NCBI RefSeq assembly: GCF_947500695.1
Contig: NZ_CANMSS010000010.1
Coordinates: 1 to 64,000 of the forward strand
DNA from: an uncultured Pseudoteredinibacter sp.
GTDB lineage: Bacteria > Pseudomonadota > Gammaproteobacteria > Pseudomonadales > Cellvibrionaceae
Length of the DNA: 64,000 bases
Reading direction: 5' to 3'
Part shown: positions 60,490 through 64,000 of the stretch, piece after piece
How the letters are laid out: each line of letters begins with the position of its first letter
How positions within the stretch are numbered: the first letter of the stretch is position 1
The notes under the pieces: generated by a model
Database searches by the model: none
Told to the model about the DNA's origin: nothing
Seen by the model: the letters and a program-made list of their open reading frames with translations, nothing else
Program-made: the position numbers and the translations under genes

Positions 60490-61011
60490 ATGGTGCGATA
60501 TACAGTTTTAATCATGGCTTTATTCGCGTTTGGCGGCTGTTCTTTTGAAGGGCAGCATCAAGACTTGCGCGATTATATTGAAGAGACAAAGCGACGCCCG
60601 CGTGGTCGTATCGAGCCTCTGCCCGAGTTTCGACCTTATAAAGCCTTTAGCTACGCGGCTATTAAGTTGCGAAGTCCTTTTGAGCGTTTAAAGGAAGAGC
60701 AAAAGCAAGAGTTCGTGGGGAACTCTGTAGGTGTAGAGCCTGATTTGAATCGAGAAAAAGAGTTTCTTGAGGGCTTCGCTTTAATGGCTCTGAAGATGGT
60801 CGGCACCATCGAAAAAGATAGTGTGTTGTGGGCGCTCGTCTCGGATGGTGAGGGCGGCGTTTATCGTGTTTCCACGGGAAATTATCTCGGTAAGAACCAT
60901 GGTCAGGTGATTAATACCAGCCATGGGCAATTAGATATTGTAGAAATTATTCCAGATAACTTGGGTGGTTGGGTCGAGCGCCCCCGAGTTCTCAAACTAG
61001 AGGAAGAATAA
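60490..61011 (+). CDS. pilP: Type IV pilus assembly lipoprotein PilP
   Basis: A 173-residue inner-membrane lipoprotein; the lipobox is FGGC near residue 17. An unstructured stretch (RRPRGRIEPLPEFRPYKAFSYAA) that binds PilNO is followed by the HR-type beta domain (MVGTIEKDSVLWALV ... GEGGVYRVSTGNYLGKNHGQV). It links the inner-membrane complex to the PilQ secretin. It lies 2 bp after pilO and 10 bp before pilQ. Confidence 0.94.
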   Translation: MVRYTVLIMALFAFGGCSFEGQHQDLRDYIEETKRRPRGRIEPLPEFRPYKAFSYAAIKLRSPFERLKEEQKQEFVGNSVGVEPDLNREKEFLEGFALMALKMVGTIEKDSVLWALVSDGEGGVYRVSTGNYLGKNHGQVINTSHGQLDIVEIIPDNLGGWVERPRVLKLEEE

Positions 61012-61021
61012 GGAATTGACT

Positions 61022-63256
61022 ATGTTTTCGCTGCTTAGATCCATAAGCCTTGTAAAAGGGCGCCTCGCGGTTACAGCGTTGCTTGCCTCTTTGGCGACTT
61101 CCTCCTTTGCGAGCAAGCTCACCGATATCCAGTTTGCCGAACTACCCGGGCAAAGATTTGAGATTAAACTTAAGTTTGATGAGCAGCCTGATGCGCCCAA
61201 GGGTTATACCATTGAGAAGCCAGCTCGCGTAGTTCTCGACTTCCCTGGTGTTGAAAGTCTATTGGCTCAGAAAAAGTTTCCAGTCTCTTTTGATTCGGCA
61301 AATAGTGTAGTTGTGCTATCAAGTGGTGGTCGTACTCGTATGATCGTGAACTTGAACGAGTTAGTAAATTATTCAACTCGTGTGGCGGGCTCAGACGTTA
61401 TTGTCGAAATGGGTAGTGGTAACGGCGCTGGTGACTACATTAAACGCGGCTCTAGCATGACGGCGGCTATGTCCAATGATTCTGCAGAAGGTGAGGCAGA
61501 GTACGCAAGCTCAATTACTTCCTTAGATTTTAGACGCGGTGAAGATGGTGAGGGTAAGATTGTTCTTAATCTTTCTGATCCTAATGTGAATATCGACGCT
61601 AATTCTAGTGGTGGCAAGCTCATCTTGAACTTTGATGGCGTTTCTATTCCAGCTGATTTGCGTCGTCGTTTGGATGTGGTGGATTTTGCTACCCCAGTTT
61701 CGTTTATTGATACTAGCTACGATGGTGGCAGCACCAAGGTTGTTATTGAAACTAGTCGTGAATATGACTATTTGGCATATCAGGCTGATGATCAATATGT
61801 AGTGTCGGTTAAACCTCTAACTCGCGTGGAGCGTGAGGAGCGTAAAAAGCAATTTGAGTTTGTCGGCAAGAAGCTTTCTTTAAACTTTCAGAATATTGAA
61901 GTTCGTTCGGTGCTTCAGCTAATTGCTGATATTACGGATTTAAACTTGGTGGCCAGTGATACCGTTGGCGGAAGCATTACTTTGCGTTTAGATAATGTGC
62001 CTTGGGATCAAGCCTTAAGCCTTGTTTTGAAAACTAAAGGCTTGGATAAGCGCCAAGTGGGCAATGTATTGATGGTTGCTCCAGCGGCTGAGATTGCTGA
62101 ACGCGAGCGCTTAGAGCTAGAGACACAAAAACAACTAGAAGAGTTGGCGCCACTGCGTACAGAATATATTCGAGTACGCTATGCGAATGCCCGTGAACTG
62201 TTTAAGCTGTTTAATCAGCGCGATACTGGTGAGGGTAGTAGTGGTAATAATCAGGACGGAAATTCCACTGGCAGTATTCTCTCTGAGCGCGGCCAGGCAA
62301 TTGTAGATGAAAGAACTAATTCGATTATTCTTACTGATACAGAAGAGAAGATTCAGGAGTTTCGTAAGTTAATTGCACAGGTAGATATTCCTGTACGCCA
62401 AGTGCTTATCGAAGCGCGAATAGTAGTGGCCAATACTGATTATCGTAAAGAGCTAGGTGTTCGCTGGCAGGCTGTAGGGCGTCATCAAATTCGCTCAGCA
62501 ACTCAGCGGGTACCGGTTCTAGATACTAACGGTAATGCGACCTTTAACTCTAATGGCCAGCAGATATTCCGAACTCAAACAGTTAACCAACGTAGCGGCT
62601 TATTCTCTGGTTCTACCGAAGCGTTCTCGGCCGATAACTTTGATGATAATGGCGTGTGGACTCCCACCATTGATCAAGCCAACATGGTAGACCTTGGTGT
62701 CGCCAACCCATTCGGTTCTATCGCAATGTGGTTGAGTTCCGACAACGGTTCTCTAGGTCTAGAGCTGAGTGCGCTCGAAGATTCTGGCTTCGCGGAAATT
62801 GTATCTCAGCCAAAGGTTATTACTGGCGATAAGCAGATTGCGTTTATCGAGTCAGGTAAGGAATTACCTTATCAGGAAGCCTCTGCAAGTGGCGCGACGG
62901 CAGTTTCTTTCCGTCAGGCGGTATTGAAGCTAGAGGTAACTCCGCAAATTACACCTGATGATCGAATTATTATGGATCTATTGGTAAAACAAGATTCACT
63001 ATCGGGTGAAGAGAGTAATATCCCAATTATCGATGTGAACCGCTTGGAGACTGAGGTTCTTGTTGATAATGGCCAGACCGTCGTCTTGGGTGGTATTTTC
63101 CAGGATCAGGTAACTAAGGGTACCAGTAAGGTGCCTGTGCTAGGTGATATTCCTTACTTAGGGCGCCTATTTAAAAAGGACCTGCAGGTTCGCAACAAGC
63201 GAGAGTTGCTGATCTTTATTACTCCTAAAATTTTGGCGCAGAGCTATACCGAATAA
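61022..63256 (+). CDS. pilQ: Type IV pilus secretin PilQ
   Basis: A 744-residue outer-membrane secretin through which pili are extruded. Domains in order: signal peptide (about 1-31, cleavage near SFA); two AMIN domains (about 35-120 and 155-255); N0/STN domain (about 285-350, LNFQNIEVRSVLQLIADITDLNLV); N1 domain (about 370-450); and the secretin core (about 455-740) with VLIEARIVVANTDYRKELGVRW and VPVLGDIPYLGRLFK. A QDGNSTGS-type low-complexity loop lies near 410. AAGGA lies 7 nt before ATG 61022; a TTG six bases upstream is less likely. Confidence 0.96.
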   Translation: MFSLLRSISLVKGRLAVTALLASLATSSFASKLTDIQFAELPGQRFEIKLKFDEQPDAPKGYTIEKPARVVLDFPGVESLLAQKKFPVSFDSANSVVVLSSGGRTRMIVNLNELVNYSTRVAGSDVIVEMGSGNGAGDYIKRGSSMTAAMSNDSAEGEAEYASSITSLDFRRGEDGEGKIVLNLSDPNVNIDANSSGGKLILNFDGVSIPADLRRRLDVVDFATPVSFIDTSYDGGSTKVVIETSREYDYLAYQADDQYVVSVKPLTRVEREERKKQFEFVGKKLSLNFQNIEVRSVLQLIADITDLNLVASDTVGGSITLRLDNVPWDQALSLVLKTKGLDKRQVGNVLMVAPAAEIAERERLELETQKQLEELAPLRTEYIRVRYANARELFKLFNQRDTGEGSSGNNQDGNSTGSILSERGQAIVDERTNSIILTDTEEKIQEFRKLIAQVDIPVRQVLIEARIVVANTDYRKELGVRWQAVGRHQIRSATQRVPVLDTNGNATFNSNGQQIFRTQTVNQRSGLFSGSTEAFSADNFDDNGVWTPTIDQANMVDLGVANPFGSIAMWLSSDNGSLGLELSALEDSGFAEIVSQPKVITGDKQIAFIESGKELPYQEASASGATAVSFRQAVLKLEVTPQITPDDRIIMDLLVKQDSLSGEESNIPIIDVNRLETEVLVDNGQTVVLGGIFQDQVTKGTSKVPVLGDIPYLGRLFKKDLQVRNKRELLIFITPKILAQSYTE

Positions 63257-63262
63257 TTGCTT

Positions 63263-63763
63263 GTGAAGAGTATCGTTTTAGTCGGCCCCATGGGGGTCGG
63301 CAAATCCACTATCGGGCGCCTTTTGGCGTCCGCCTTGCAGCGCGACTTTTACGACACAGATAAGTTGATAGAAGATCGTGCTGGCGCCGATATTTCTTGG
63401 ATATTTGATATCGAAGGTGAAGATGGTTTTCGTGTACGCGAAAGTAACACTCTTGCCGAACTATGTATGCAAGATGACTTAGTTATCGCTACCGGTGGCG
63501 GTATCATCATGCGAGAAGAGAATCGAAAGCTGCTTAATAAATACGGTCACGTGGTTTATTTAACTGCCTCGGTAAATCAACTTGTGCGCCGTACTGATAA
63601 AGATAAAAAGCGTCCTCTTTTGCAGGTCGATGATCCCAAGCAAAAAATCATTGAGTTGTTAGAGTTGCGTGATCCGCTTTACCGAGAAGTTGCCGATTTT
63701 GTAATCGAAACCGACGGTAAGACTCCTAAGCAGGTAGCTGAGACGCTGGTAGAACAAGTCTGA
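63263..63763 (+). CDS. aroK: Shikimate kinase
   Basis: A 166-residue cytoplasmic kinase for the fifth step of the shikimate pathway. Walker A is GPMGVGKST (near residue 9), the shikimate-binding DTD is in FYDTDKLIE, GFRVRES carries the second binding site, and ATGGGIIMRE the glycine-rich loop. The lid region is RRTDKDKKRPLL. I chose GTG 63263 because the family begins MKSI/MRNI-like; TTG 63257, right after the pilQ stop, is the alternative. It is followed by aroB. Confidence 0.95.
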   Translation: MKSIVLVGPMGVGKSTIGRLLASALQRDFYDTDKLIEDRAGADISWIFDIEGEDGFRVRESNTLAELCMQDDLVIATGGGIIMREENRKLLNKYGHVVYLTASVNQLVRRTDKDKKRPLLQVDDPKQKIIELLELRDPLYREVADFVIETDGKTPKQVAETLVEQV

Positions 63764-63839
63764 ATCAAGCTTGCTGTTTATTGTTCTTGTAAGTTTTCTG
63801 GTATTCTTTGTCGGCTAATCTCTACTGCCGGATTTAACC

Positions 63840-64000
63840 ATGCGTACCTTAAAAGTCGATCTAGCTGATCGCAGCTATCCAATTTATATTGGCCCAGATA
63901 TTCTAGCTGATGAGTCCCTGCTTGCTCCCCATATTAAAGGTAAGCAAGTCTGCTTGGTGACTAATACCACCTTGGCGAAATTATTGTTGCCAAAGCTTAA
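63840..64000 (+). CDS. aroB: 3-dehydroquinate synthase, N-terminal part (cut by window edge)
   Basis: The last 161 bp of the window encode the first 53 residues of AroB: MRTLKVDLADRSYPIYIGPD at the start, followed by the first nucleotide-binding strand CLVTNTTLAKLLLPKL. The gene runs off the window. It makes 3-dehydroquinate in the shikimate pathway. The position right after aroK is the usual one. There is no stop codon in view. Confidence 0.93.
   Translation, partial: MRTLKVDLADRSYPIYIGPDILADESLLAPHIKGKQVCLVTNTTLAKLLLPKL

Overview
The window looks like chromosomal DNA of a marine-type gammaproteobacterium close to the Pseudomonas/Cellvibrionales side of the class. The evidence is the gene order. 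Read from the right edge leftwards, aroB-aroK-pilQPONM / mrcA / maeB / rpmE / priA / SPOR gene / hslV-hslU ... DUF971 ... ubiE-ubiJ-ubiB-hisI-hisE-tatABC / dtd / pip is, from memory, the order in Pseudomonas aeruginosa, with extra blocks spliced in. UbiJ, type IV pilus genes, a type I sulfatase and an inverse autotransporter fit the same picture. I saw no rRNA, tRNA, CRISPR array, transposase or integrase.

Layout. 1-8 kb: a tandem 120-bp repeat built around a 13-bp palindromic core, a membrane-anchored protein of unknown function, an inverse autotransporter with a beta-helix passenger, an EamA exporter, then tag, pip and dtd, with four more copies of the palindrome in the gaps. 7.6-13 kb: tatABC, hisIE and ubiEJB, all on the minus strand. 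13-22 kb: a fatty acid desaturase with a coiled-coil tail, a large Reg_prop/PAS/GGDEF/EAL protein, a secreted protein, a MITE-like element, a crotonase, a lone ABC membrane domain and a GST. 22-29 kb: an RND efflux pump with its adaptor, an orphan protein, a DUF4136 lipoprotein and GltS. 29-35 kb: DUF971, NnrS, a sulfatase, a BASS-family transporter, DUF3291 and an SRPBCC protein. 35-48 kb: a complete nitrate assimilation locus (nasT, nasS, nrtABD, porin, nirBD, nasA, cobA). 48-64 kb: the conserved housekeeping block hslUV to aroB, the last gene cut by the window edge.

The best-supported regulatory story is in the nitrate locus. Both nasTS and the structural operon have good sigma-54 promoters. 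The structural operon also has an NtrC-like dyad about 100 bp upstream, and a leader of about 230 nt with two hairpins that share an ACAACG loop region, followed by a strong intrinsic terminator that abuts the ribosome binding site of nrtA. This predicts nitrogen control by NtrC/RpoN plus nitrate-dependent antitermination by NasS/NasT. Genes for uptake through the outer and inner membranes, both reductases and siroheme synthesis follow in one direction and end at a terminator.

I did not find a clearly new multi-gene system. The most unusual items are the palindromic repeat family confined to the first 8 kb (with open reading frames between paired copies), the TTAA-flanked MITE-like element at the end of the crotonase gene, a sulfatase with a substituted metal ligand, and a PBP1A with a long acidic insert in its transpeptidase domain.
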